DNA of 64,000 nt from Solanum dulcamara (lineage: Eukaryota > Streptophyta > Magnoliopsida > Solanales > Solanaceae): assembly GCF_947179165.1 (NCBI RefSeq), contig NC_077244.1, forward strand, positions 73,888,144 to 73,952,143, read 5' to 3'. How positions within the stretch are numbered: the first letter of the stretch is position 1; each line of letters opens with the position of its first letter. The position numbers were made by a program, and so were the translations under genes. Below are positions 25,103 to 35,689 of the stretch, piece after piece. The notes under the pieces were generated by a model. The model was not told the origin of the DNA. It saw only the letters and a list, made by a program, of their open reading frames with translations, and did not search any database.

Positions 25103-25929
25103 CTTGCATAGGAATCCTCATTTTCTCCAGTTGTTTTTCTTTTATGTAGTAACTATGAACCCATCTAATCCACAATCTGTCTTCCTTCTTTGCCAGTGCC
25201 TAATAAGTTTTCGCTATAACTGCTTTATTCCATATGCTTATATTACTCAAGTTAAGTCCTCCAAAGCAAAGAGGTGAATACACTCTAGACCATGCAACCA
25301 AAGCCTTCTTAGTAATGGTATTGCTTGGAGACCATAGATAGCTTCTGCAGTAACTATCAATTAGTTTGATAACCTTAGCAGGGAGAACAAATAGCTGAGC
25401 CCAGTAGGCCTGAATACCAAATAATACTGATTGGACTAATTGTGCTCTGCTAGCATATGATAGTTTCTTAGAGGTCCAGGAAAAAATCTTTCCTATTATC
25501 TTTTTGATTAGTGGCTGCCATTGCAATAGAGAGATTTTCTTTGTGGACAAAGAGACTCCAAGATATTTGAAAGGGAGTTCACCACATATGAAGTTAGTAA
25601 TTTGCAGAATCCTAATCTGCTCCTGTGGTGATACACCTCCAAAGTAGATACAACTTTTTCCCATATTAGCTTGTAATCCAGAAGCACTTGAAAAGGTTTT
25701 GGAAGCATTCTATCATAGCTTGTACAGAATGATAATCTCCCCTAGAAAATAATAGTAAATCATCTGCAAAACAAAAATGAGTAATTTTCAATTTAGCACA
25801 TCTGGGATGGTACTTGAATTGCTGCTCCTTATCAGGTGTGGTAAGACATCTACTCAGGTACTCCATGACAATTGCAAATAAAAAAGGAGACATTGGATCT
25901 CCTTGCCTTAGTCCCTTTGTTAAATGGAT

Positions 25930-26996
25930 ATTTAATATCATAATATAAGAGTTTACCAAAAAGGAGCAGGCATTAGTTCAGTACTGTCCTGTAGTCTACC
26001 TAATTACTACAAATCCAAAATTTAAGCTTCGAAAGTAGTTCCTAAAATATATGTCCATACAACTTTATTAGCAAATGCCTGACGGAACTAGCAAAAGCTT
26101 TATTTATGACTTGTATCGAACAATTCTCGATGTAATTTTATTTTATATATTATAGATACCAATTCAATAAGTTTTTAAGTTTCATTCTAGGGGAATTTTA
26201 GTAGCTAGTTGATTGATTACCTGACTTCTCCCTCATTCTCTGTTCCCCTGTTCTCTGTAATTTTTTTTTTAAATCCATTTTAGATAGGATTAAAAATGAG
26301 GAATAAAAACAGGCAACTTACCAAATTATTTCAAATTCTAAAGAGAGTAAGATAGTTTTCCACACCAAATTAACCTTCAACGTATTTCAAAGTCAATAAG
26401 TACATTAACATAATGCCATGAAATGGTGGATTAGCCAATTGAAATATATGGAGACTAAATCATAACTTCACAAGGATACTTTTTGTAAGGTTATTTATTT
26501 ACTTGTTATTTTAAATTTCAATAAAATAAATTCAAGTAATGTACTTTCTTCGAACTATATTAAGTTGTACTAGATAATCAAAAATACACTTTTCTTATTT
26601 AATATTTCAAGTAATTTATTATTGAAATCAATTTAATTTTGAAATACATCTCAATCAATAAATGAAAAATGAAAATAGTATCTTTAACTATCACTAGCAA
26701 TGTAATGTTTAAGAATATTTTAACATTAAGTATATTATATGAACTCTTTGTGCCCTAAGAACTTCAACAACTAAAAAAATGACACACATGTTTTAATTAT
26801 AAGTCTAACTTGTTTGTCAATTTTCCTATTCTTAAGAGTTCTATTTCTCTTTTCGAAACTTTAAAGGACTTATTTGCAATTTTTCTGTCACGTGATTGCT
26901 TTTTCTGAAAATATCCGAAAAGTCACACAAACTTTACTACAAACAAATTTCTATTCCTTTTTAAAGAGATTTTTTTTTGATGAAAAATAAATAATA
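25930..26996. other. Intergenic DNA after the LINE; displaced 3' flank of gene 1
   Basis: Directly after the LINE target duplication the original flank of GH3 gene 1 resumes. It is AT-rich with no coding region recognised. If the LINE landed in the 3' UTR, the original polyadenylation site of gene 1 would lie at the left of this stretch. Confidence 0.4.
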
Positions 26997-27282
26997 TTTC
27001 CTCCGTCTTATATTAGATGAACACTTTCTATTTTATATGGTGATTAAGAAATTATTAATAGATTAATTATCTTTACTATTTTCTCCTTTGTTCATATCAA
27101 TTCAATATACATAGAGTATAAAAATAACTAGTATTGAGAGTTGTTCACATTCAAATTGCCATATTAATTGTAGGGATAAAATAAGAAAAATTTAATTAAT
27201 TCTATCTTGATTTAATAAGTGATCAAGTAATATGGGACAAACATTTTTAGTAAGATGCCCATCTAATATAGAATGGAGGGAG
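26997..27282. mobile_element. Stowaway-like MITE
   Basis: The left end TTTCCTCCGTCTTATATTAG and the right end CTAATATAGAATGGAGGGAG are inverted copies of the Stowaway terminus, flanked by TA on both sides (26995-26996 and 27283-27284). At about 286 bp with no ORF, it is a non-autonomous Tc1/Mariner-type element. Confidence 0.75.
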
Positions 27283-27284
27283 TA

Positions 27285-27599
27285 CTTAGGAACAAATATA
27301 TCGCGTCAAATATAACACATTTGCCATCCGTCAACAGATGGAGTCACATATATCTTGTTATAACAAAAGCAAGTAGTTACTTTTCCCCCCTCAATGCCCT
27401 TTTGTGTCGAGTCTGTTGCATAGGACTTGTTTGGTGTGGTTTATATTCCCTATGCGGTTTGCAGGGTATTACACAGTGAGAATTTTACCCAGTACATACA
27501 AAATACTCACCCGTAGAGCAAAGGCTGACCGCTGATATTCCAAAAAAAATCTAAAATAAGCAAAATTCATCCATATTTTCAAACGCCGAAAGCTTAACA
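27285..27599. other. Intergenic DNA with a probable SINE-derived piece
   Basis: Positions about 27380-27530 (GGTTTATATTCCCTATGCGG, GTATTACACAGTGAGAATTT, TACCCAGTACATAC) resemble a decayed Solanaceae SINE-type repeat, but its borders cannot be fixed. No gene is seen. Confidence 0.35.
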
Positions 27600-27775
27600 C
27601 CTGATGATATTTTTTGTGAGTTTTACCAAATTGGCCAAGCAGAACACACAAAAAGAATGGGGAGATTTTCAGTACCCATGAGGTTTTTGTGTTGTACTGC
27701 CTCTGGGCAGTGATTTCAGAGGCAGAGTATCTTAGTACAAGGACCCAAAACAGCCAATGGTTAGAGGGACTTCGA
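27600..27775 (+). pseudogene. Frameshifted fragment of GH3 exon 1 and its leader (gene 2-like)
   Basis: The leader words TTTTTGTGAGTTTTACCA and CACAAAAAGAATGG match those just before gene 2 (about 30248-30300). The coding part, starting with ATG at 27678, matches the gene 2 signal-peptide region and the stretch up to AAACAGCCAATGGTTA. A one-base deletion after the start shifts the frame and creates an early stop. Similarity stops at about 27770, still within exon 1, so the rest of the gene was lost. It shows an additional ancient GH3 copy between genes 1 and 2. Confidence 0.85.
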
Positions 27776-28119
27776 AAATATGATTATCAAACTATTCTCT
27801 TACAGAATATAAGAACTTCATTAAACAACGTATAAATATGAAAAAAAGTTTTTATAATTCTCTTCAACTTTGAATTATTCACTTATTTTGTACTATTAAA
27901 AAAGACTCAACAATTCACTTAGAGGAAATAATTGGGATCAAATATGTCCTCATCAAATATAACACATTTGTCGTCGATTAATAGATAGAGACAACTGTCG
28001 ACGATACCAGTATCACGCAATTAAGGTTTTTTTGGGATAATTATTGTTATACCCCAAAAAGGAAAATTATTTATCATTGAATACCCCCATTCCTTTCATG
28101 CCCCCAAAAAGGAATTCGC
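27776..28119. other. Intergenic DNA; nothing coding
   Basis: Positions 27935-28000 share an AAATATAACACATTTG block with 27298-27320, suggesting a small dispersed repeat on both sides of the exon 1 fragment. Nothing else is recognised. Confidence 0.4.
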
Positions 28120-28545
28120 GCGTCTTCTTAATACCATCAGAATATATATATACACACTCTGATAGTGTCATGAAGAAAAAAACATTGTTCAATTATTTCT
28201 TGATGCTATCATAATTTATATATATACTCTGACAGTATCATGAATGTATCAAGATCTGAATAACACTGCAGTGAAAAATGCTTAACTGTCCTTGATACCT
28301 CAAGAGTATATATATATTGTACTGTTATCAAGGAGCAAAAAATAATTAATCATTGAATAAACTGCCCAATTACTTCTTGTTACCATCAAAGTATATATGA
28401 GTGTATATATACTCTGATAGTATCATGAAAAGAAAACACTGCAGTAAAAACAGTGCTCAATTATTTCTTGCTACCATCAGAGTATATATATACTCTGACT
28501 ATATACTCTGACAGTATTATGAAGGTAACGCGAAAACAGACACGA
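28120..28545. repeat. Imperfect tandem repeat with AT-rich palindromes
   Basis: Four to five diverged copies of a unit of roughly 70-120 bp are present. Each carries a CAGAGTATATATATACTCTG-like palindrome, an ATCATGAA word, and an AATTATTTCTTG or AATTACTTCTTG segment. Spacing is irregular and arm lengths vary, so this is a decayed minisatellite or inverted-repeat transposon cluster, not a CRISPR array. Confidence 0.6.
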
Positions 28546-28991
28546 GCCAAAAAAGGGGCGGGGCAGTGCTGTAATTACTTTGGGCCTTTGGTCCAATTAG
28601 GATAAACAAGTTGGGTAGGTCCAGCTTAAGTACATAGTTTACTACCTTGGTCTATTTTGTGTAGTTTTTTTTAATATAAAAAACACAAGATAAATTTAAA
28701 CTTTTCATAGGGTGGAGGGGTGAATAAAAAAGCTATTTTTTTCCAGAAATAAGTGAAAAATTCTTGAAAACAAAAAAAACATTTTTTTTCACTTTGAAAA
28801 CAAAAAGACAATTTTTTATTTTTTTTTCAAAATGGAACATGCCAAATGCCTACTAAGTCCCTAATCACACTCTACCCCCATTACCCCACCATGGACGGAG
28901 CTAGAAGCTTGGGTACGGTTCGATCGAATCAATTAGCTTTTGTTTAAATAGTGCATTTTTAAGAAATTCATTAAATGTGTATAAATATTAT
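28546..28991. other. Intergenic DNA; nothing recognised
   Basis: AT-rich with short A and T runs. No ORF, RNA gene or transposon end is supported. Confidence 0.4.
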
Positions 28992-29772
28992 AGGGAAAAC
29001 GGATGATATACTCCTCAACTTTGTGATTTAAAGTTGATATATCCTTCGTTATAAAAGTGACTCATATATACCCTTATTGTTAGTTGTTACACAAATGGCC
29101 CAGATATACCTATTTGATCTAAGGCGAGTGAAAAAAATAATTTTAAATGTAATTTTTTAATTAAATATTTTAGTATTTATTATTTTGATGGTCAAATTAT
29201 TTTTCGCTCATTTTCTTGTAAAATTAATCATAGATTTTGACTGCCCTAGGCTAGAGGACTTGACGGACCACCTCAGAGGTCGGAAGCAGATTTTTTTATG
29301 GATACAAAAAATAAGTCACAATATAGCCGCAAAAAATAGTTTTAATTTTTTCTTACTTTTTTCTCTTTTTCCATTCATCATTTTTTTCTTATACTTTTAC
29401 AATAAAAATGAACTAAAAAAATTAAATAAGAATAAGAAAGACAAATAATGATAAGCAAATAGATCTATAACGGAGATATTTAAAATTCAAATTAGGCATT
29501 AAATCAAAGAAGTCAAAAGAAAATCATGTGTGAAAGAGATCAAATATACCTAAACTTTGCTAGAGGATCATATATATCCCTACATGAAAAAATTTTAAAA
29601 TAAAAATAATGTTTTCATTATCATTAGATGAAAATGGTATATGTGAGTCACTTTTGTAACGATAAGAGTATTTATGAGCCATTATAATAATAAAGGATAT
29701 ATGTGAACCACTTTTGAACGAGGAGTATATCAATTTTAAATCGTAAAGTTTAGGAGTATATCATGCCTTTTT
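28992..29772. mobile_element. Long-terminal-inverted-repeat element (MULE-like MITE)
   Basis: The first about 80 bp (GATGATATACTCCTCAACTT then GATTTAAAGTTGATATATCC then AAAAGTGACTCATATATACC) are matched by the reverse complement of the last about 80 bp (GGAGTATATC and CACTTTTGAACGAGGAG on the plus strand). Long inverted repeats and a short non-coding interior are typical of Mutator-derived elements. AATATTA occurs near both outer ends but an exact target duplication could not be settled. The 87-codon ORF inside is not considered a gene. Only the right arm is copied at 63428. Confidence 0.6.
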
Positions 29773-30243
29773 TTTCAATATTAAATTTAGAACTCAGTTA
29801 TTAACACTTAAAGTTGTAATTTCAAAACCCATAAAATTGATTGCTCCTTCCTTAACTAGAGGTCTCGGGTTCGAGCTTGAGTGTGGAAAAATCCTTGGTA
29901 GGAAGCGCTTCCCCCCGAATGGCCCTACGCAATGCGAACCAGAATAGTCGGACTCCAATGCTAGTAATGGACACCGAGTGGGAAAACAAAAAAAATCAAA
30001 AGAGTGAAATCCTTACTCTCCCCTACCAAGTACCCTGTCACTCAATGTGCATGGTGTGTGTAATGTGTATATATACTGACCAACTCACCTACTTATTCTC
30101 AACAAAATTGCTTGTTCAAAGTAGAAGCTCAACAAGTAAGTTATCCATTTCTTGTTTATAGCTGTTTCCTTTTTCATACTTCTCAACAAACTTGTTTCTT
30201 GTTTGTTCACATATTTTTTTTGTAATGCTCTTCAATGTGTGCT
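29668..30243 (+). repeat. Segmental duplication: upstream region of GH3 gene 2 (copy 1)
   Basis: This block matches 63428-64000 nearly base for base apart from scattered changes and small indels. It includes the right arm of the inverted-repeat element, a SINE-derived piece and the segment TTGCTTGTT...AGTAGAAGCTCAACAAGTAAG that leads toward the gene 2 start. The right-hand copy runs into the window end. Confidence 0.9.
29840..29995 (+). mobile_element. SolS-type SINE fragment upstream of gene 2
   Basis: A pol III B box-like GGTCTCGGGTTCGAGC is followed by GGTAGGAAGCGCTTCCCCCC, GGCCCTACGCAATGCGAACC and GGGAAAACAAAAAAAATC, the pattern of Solanaceae SINEs. The 5' limit is approximate. The copy at 63600-63755 belongs to the duplicated block, so the SINE was already present before the duplication. 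Confidence 0.65.
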
Positions 30244-30313
30244 ATTTTTTTGTGAGTTTTACCAGATTGTCCAAGAAGAAGGCACAAAAAGAATGGGAAG
30301 ATTTTGAATATCC

Positions 30314-33300
30314 ATGAAGGGTTTTGTGTTGTTCTGCCTATGGGCAGTGATTTCAGAAGCAGAGTACATAAAATACAAGGACTCAAAACAGCCAATGGTT
30401 ACAAGAATGAAGGACTTGATGAAAAGGATGACTCTTGAGGAAAAGATTGGTCAGATGACTCAGATTGAGAAGAGATTTGCCTCAGCTAATGTTATGAAGG
30501 AATATTTCATTGGTATGTTTAGAAAAATTCATCCTTTGTGTTTATAGTGCTGATTATAATTGGAAACAACCTTTCTAACCCATAAAAGTAGAAGTAAAGT
30601 TTGCATACATTCTAACCTCCTCATATCCCGCTTGTGGGATTACATTGTGTATAGCTGTTTGTTATAAATGTCATACAGATTACAGAAAAGTGATCTAAAT
30701 CAAAATGATTGATCCTAGGATGATAGAATCTTTTGTAATAACATTGGCGTTTAATTGAATGGAGCCTTGGAACAACGATAAAGTTGTATATGTGTGACCT
30801 ACGTCACGTGGTTCGAACCGTGAATAGAAATGCTAAAGTTGTTTATGTGTGATCTACGTTACGTGGTTCAAACCATGAATTTAGTCACGGCTTGTCTCAA
30901 GGTAGGTTGCCTACATCACACCCCCTTGGGTGCGGCCACTCCCTGGATCATGCATGAACGCCGGATGCACAAGCTGTGCATTCAGCAATTAAGGCTTGAT
31001 TCAGGGTAGGACACCTACATTGCACTCCCTTGGGGTGCTTCCCTTCCCAGAACTCTACGTGAACGCTAAATGCTTTGTGTACCAGGAATCGCCAATGTTA
31101 TACCAAAAGATTTTATTTTTTCAAATCCTATTTTGAGGGGGAAAAAAGGTATTTAAAGAGAACATGGGAAAGGGGTGGCCTACTTTCTTTATCCATTATT
31201 ATCCTGCTTATTGGAGTTCATTTTATCTCTAGATTGACATGACCATTCTTAAAAACGTGCTCGTATGTTCACTAGATATTCCAGAACTTTGCTCATTTGG
31301 TGTTAGCAATATCACGTTTTTAGGTGTATATTTGACTACATATGTTATCTCATTCAGCTTACAGAAAAGTGATTCTAAATCAGGGTGCTTTATCGTGAAA
31401 ACGGAGGATTTTTTTTTTGTAATAACATATGCATATTATAGATACAAGAAAAAGGGGGTTGATCTGCTTTTTACTGTAGTGTATATGGAATTCATTTTTT
31501 ATAAAAAATCTTCTGGCAGGGAGTGTGTTGAGTGTTCCAGGGAATGTTCCTGCACCTAAGGCCTCTGCTGAGGATTGGGTCAATATGGTAAACAAGATTC
31601 AAAAGGATGCTCTTTCGACCCGCCTTGGTATTCCAATGATTTATGGGATTGATGCAATTCATGGACACAACAATGTCTATAATGCTACTATCTTTCCTCA
31701 CAATATTGGGCTTGGTGTCACCAGGCAAGTATATAAATTATGCATCTGATTTTTGTTCTGACTATCGGAAAGTACTAATTTTGTGTGCTTTTAGAATGTA
31801 GTGAGAGCTCATCTCCTAAATTTGATTAATAAAGATTCATGATAGGTAGTTTTCACATTTGTCAATCATTTGATACCTTAGGATCAAGAAATGATCCTCA
31901 GGAGGTCAATTATGTTCCAAAAAGAAAATGATCCTGTTATGTATTTTCAACTTCTCCTAATGCTTGTCTTTCAACTATTTGAGTTAAAAATTTCACTTTA
32001 ATGCAGGGACCCTGATCTTGTGAAACGGATTGGTGCTGCAACTGCACTTGAAGTTAGAGCCACAGGAATCCCATATGCTTTTGCTCCCTGCATTGCAGTA
32101 AGTTGATATGATATGATTTGAATGAACTTTTTGGTAAAGTTGCATTTCAATTTCTTTGTTATCTGAATAACTGATTTATGGTTAGGTATGCAGAGACCCT
32201 AGGTGGGGCCGTTGTTATGAAAGCTACAGCGAAGATGTCAAAATTGTGCAAACCATGACAGAGATAATTCCTGGTTTACAAGGAGATGTGCCAGCTAATT
32301 CTAGCAAGGGTGTTCCCTTTGTTGGAGGAAAGTATGAATCTTTATCAATTTTCACATCCACTACTTTCCTGTTCCTATTAGTGATTTACACCAGTTGCAT
32401 GCTTAGAAATGAAAATGAAGATCACTTCATCAAAAACCAAAAAAAATAAATAACAAATGATGATTATCTTACAAACTCCTTCATAAGCATAAATTTTTTA
32501 TGAGAAGGCAACATGACTGGTGGGACTTAGTGATCTTTTTAGTAACAATGTGTCATTTATTCACATCACATGGAAGTTTCTGTCATACTGGGCAAGTTTG
32601 GATTTGATGATCTAAGAATCAACCCTATTGACCAATACTTGTTGGTCACAACATATAACTGGTCCTATCATGGTCAACTATATATAGTAATTATCTTGAC
32701 AATGACCTTTATCTTTGTATCAAATATAATTGAATGGTTTAAGTATTGTTAAGTGATGTTAAAGTGAGTTAAAAGTTATTTTCAAGATAATGTTTTTTGG
32801 TGCTGGAATAGTTCTAGACATGTTTATATTTTGTCGTCCTTTGTTGTGGAACAGTTGGTTGATTGCACTTTCAACTGGTTAAGGTCAAAGGTAGCAGCCT
32901 GCGCCAAGCATTATGTGGGAGATGGAGGCACACTGAGGGGAATCGATGAAAATAACACTGTAATAAACTCAACTACTTTACATGGCATCCACATGCCTGC
33001 ATATATTGATTCCATCATAAAGGGTGTTTCAACGGTGATGGTGTCTTACTCAAGCTTGAATGGGGAAAAGATGCACGCTAACCGAAAACTTGTCACTAGC
33101 TACCTAAAGAACCAGCTCAACTTCAGGGTAAGAATGATTAGCTCGACTCATTCAGAATCAGTAAGTTAAGGTCAAGTGAGGATATATCCATGTATAACAC
33201 CTATTTTGGCCTTGCATCTTTTTCAGGGTTTCATCATTTCTGATTCGGAAGGCATTGACCGGATTACAAGCCCACCTCATGATAATTACACTTATTCAGT

Positions 33301-34641
33301 TCAAGCTGGAATTTTAGCAGGAATTGACATGGTTGGTTTGTTATGTTTGATCTTGAATCATTTTTATCAAAATGATAGTTTTAGTTACTCTATATGATTG
33401 TTTCATCTATGCTGCAGGTTATGATTCCAGAGAAGTATGCAGAATTTATTGATGATCTGACTCGATTAGTGAAAGATAATATCATTCCCATGAGCAGAAT
33501 TGATGATGCAGTAAAGCGTATATTGAGAGTTAAGTTTACCATGGGTCTCTTTGAGAACCCACTGGCTGACCTAAGCTTGGTAAACCAACTTGGTAGCCAG
33601 GTAACTTTGATATTCAGAAACTGTTTCAATTCTTGGGATCTAAGTCTGTTACGTGTGATCTATTATGCTTCAACGCCTCTCTGCAGGAGCATCGAGAGTT
33701 GGCAAGGGAAGCAGTAAGGAAATCACTTGTCCTTTTGAAGAACGGCAAGAGCACTAGTCGTCCATTACTTCCCATTCCAAAGAAAGCACCAAAGATACTT
33801 GTAGCTGGAACTCATGCTGACAATTTGGGTTACCAATGTGGAGGCTGGACAATACATTGGCAGGGCGTCGCAGGCAATGATTTAATAGTTGGTATGTCTT
33901 CTCATGTCCTATAGCTTCCACTTCACCACAAGTGACATTTTTGGGCCCTCTTTTGGTAAGGAATCTGCTATTTCGCTAGATAGCAGAAACATGCCTTTTC
34001 AGGTTTTACTAATTCCATTTTTTCGTGGGAGATTAATTGTTGGACCTGATAATATGACAATTCTTTTACATGACAATAAATAGAAGTTAAACTGATAATT
34101 GTTGGACCTGATAATATGACAACTCAAATGTAGCATTATTCTACATTTGGCAGGAACCACCATTTTAAGCGCTATCAAGAAAACTGTAGATCCGTCCATG
34201 CAAGTAGTGTACCAGCAGAATCCTGATGCAAACTTTATGAAGTCAAACGAATTCGACTATGCCATTGTTGTAGTAGGTGAATTCACATATGCAGAGTGGC
34301 ATGGTGACAGCTCAAATCTTACAATACCAGAACCTGGTCCTAGCACTATTAACAATGTCTGTGGGGCTGTGAAATGTGTTGTAGTTGTCATCTCTGGTCG
34401 TCCAGTCGTGCTAGAACCTTACGTCGATAAAATAGATGCACTCATCGCTGCTTGGCTTCCGGGGACTGAAGGCCAAGGTGTTGCAGATGCTTTATTTGGT
34501 GACTATGGTTTCACTGGTAAACTTGCTTGGACTTGGTTCAAGTCAGTTGACCAGCTTCCTATGAACGTAGGTGATGACCACTACAATCCCCTCTTTCCCT
34601 TTGGATTTGGACTCACAACTCAGCCAGTGAAGATGAATTAA
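30314..34641 (+). CDS. GH3 beta-glucosidase / exo-beta-glucanase, gene 2 (nine exons)
   Basis: Exons: 30314-30512, 31520-31724, 32007-32097, 32186-32331, 32884-33127, 33227-33331, 33418-33600, 33687-33891 and 34154-34641. The frame is continuous for 621 residues, and exons 2-8 have exactly the gene 1 lengths. Intron 2 starts with GC (CACCAG/GCAAGT), the others with GT. The start is chosen because the next upstream ATG (30294) meets a stop at once. Residues 1 to about 16 ([13 protein letters not shown]) are a signal peptide. GH3 motifs include [55 protein letters not shown] and [11 protein letters not shown]. The nucleophile is Asp301 and the acid/base Glu507 (FTYAEWHGD). Unlike gene 1, residue 302 after the nucleophile is Ser (ISDSEGID), where barley ExoI has clamp residue Trp286; the Pro before YAE is Thr. 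A likely AATAAA lies at 34704. It should be secreted, perhaps with altered substrate preference. Confidence 0.95.
30600..31090 (+). repeat. SINE-derived pieces in intron 1 of gene 2
   Basis: Positions 30605-30660 match the TS-type SINE end (CTTGTGGGATTACATTGTGT). Positions about 30770-31085 hold two head-to-tail decayed copies of another SINE-like sequence: a GGTTCGAACC B-box-like word, then GGTTGCCTACATCACACCCC and GGACACCTACATTGCACTCC, each followed by a GTGAACGC-like or TGAACGCC word. These pieces are copied in the duplicated intron at 37.9 and 43.1 kb. Confidence 0.55.
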
Positions 34642-35124
34642 TAGACAGTATTGATACTATAGTGTGTACTTGCAAGAAAAGCTAGTAGTAAGTTATTATC
34701 ATTAATAAAACTGGAAGAAAGAGCAGAAGGCAGAAAATTGTATTGAGGGCTTCCCTTTGAATATATATTATTATTATTATTATTATTAATTGCTATTAAT
34801 TACGATTTTGATGGGTTGTTACTGCTACAAAAGTATTTGTAGGGTGGTCATGTATCTTTAAATTTGAGAGTACTTAAGACAAAAGATAAATCAAAGGACG
34901 AAATATAATTTCCCAAAGAAACAACAAGATTTTAGAAAATACAATGCTTAAAATTTCCACAAATGGGGTGGGTCTTAATGCTAGATCATTTTCCTTTTTT
35001 TGTAATCTACTAGAAACTAACCAGTATTAGTATTAAACATGTTGAAAACTATGTAGACTCATTCAAGTAAACTGAATACATGGGAAATCCCCTAATGAAT
35101 TTATCGATAATACAGATATTAGTT
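34642..35124 (+). other. 3' flank of GH3 gene 2
   Basis: This contains the presumed 3' UTR with AATAAA at 34704-34709 and a TTA trinucleotide repeat at about 34767-34789. The rest is AT-rich with no coding evidence. Confidence 0.5.
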
Positions 35125-35205
35125 CACCTGGGAACTCTTGAGGACTTGGTTTAAGGCTATCCATGACTGCTGGAGATCCACACTATGATCTACTAACTCC
35201 CCACC
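35125..35205 (+). pseudogene. Eroded fragment of GH3 exon 9
   Basis: AACTCTTGAGGACTTGGTTT, then CCATGACTGCTGGAGATCCA and CACTATGATC, align with the part of gene 1 exon 9 encoding [21 protein letters not shown], with a deletion of about ten bases in the middle. Only some 80 bp survive. It marks the decayed 3' end of another GH3 copy immediately after gene 2. Confidence 0.6.
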
Positions 35206-35519
35206 TCATACCAAACCCCTCCCTTGAGATTATTACAATAAGCAAGTAAGCAAGAACCTATTGCAACTAGGTAGAGATGGATCTGAGAAGACAATGACAA
35301 TGATGATATGTATTTCCTAGTTCTTATTTCAATTCTATTTGGTCGACGTGTCTAAAAAAAAGGACATGCTCTTTCTGTAGCAACCAACAATTTCGATTGA
35401 TCTTATATGTAGTATTGTACAAAGTACTTCAAGATTTGAAGTTCTCTGCATTTAATTTACATGAATCTGTTGAAAACATAATTTTTTATATAATATTTAT
35501 GTAATTCCTTAAAATTAGA

Positions 35520-35553
35520 TAAGTACACGCGCAACGCGCGTGCTCAGAGACTA
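35520..35553 (+). mobile_element. Helitron-like 3' terminus
   Basis: A short hairpin, ACACGCGC-AAC-GCGCGTG, is followed ten bases later by CTAGT, as in plant Helitron 3' ends (hairpin then CTRR). A decayed relative (ACGTGCAACACACATATCCA, GAAACTAAT) occurs at about 47354-47383, just before the first extra exon 9. No 5' TC terminus or helicase ORF was identified, so the extent of the element is unknown. Confidence 0.5.
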
Positions 35554-35689
35554 GTATATTACATAAATACGTTTGTATGAAGTAGGCGTTACATCAATAA
35601 AGTTGTCAACATTTACAGAAATGATCAACACCCATTTCTCATTAAAGTTAGCATCAGTATTCCACAAAACCAACTAAGATGTAATGTAT

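Larger units (their letters stand above)
21577..25918 (-). mobile_element. 5'-truncated LINE in the 3' flank of GH3 gene 1, split by a solo LTR
   Basis: This minus-strand non-LTR retrotransposon carries the C-terminal half of a reverse transcriptase (KGLRQGDPMSPFLF, then CFADDLLLFSRGD with the catalytic FADD, then ELPFKYLGVSLSTKK). After the nested solo LTR it continues with the zinc-binding RT tail (SPTCSLCNDLTESRDHIFVSC). Its poly-A tail appears as a T run at 21577-21587. The 11-bp target duplication GTTAAATGGAT flanks it at 21566-21576 and 25919-25929. Removing the 2.8-kb LTR leaves about 1.54 kb, so it is heavily 5'-truncated. Frameshifts and stops make it inactive. It lies 65 bp after the gene 1 stop codon, so probably within the 3' UTR. 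Confidence 0.85.

Noticed and set aside
28120..28545. CRISPR-like repeat array
   Set aside because: This is plant nuclear DNA, the units vary in length, and the repeats are palindromic transposon/minisatellite words without regular spacers.
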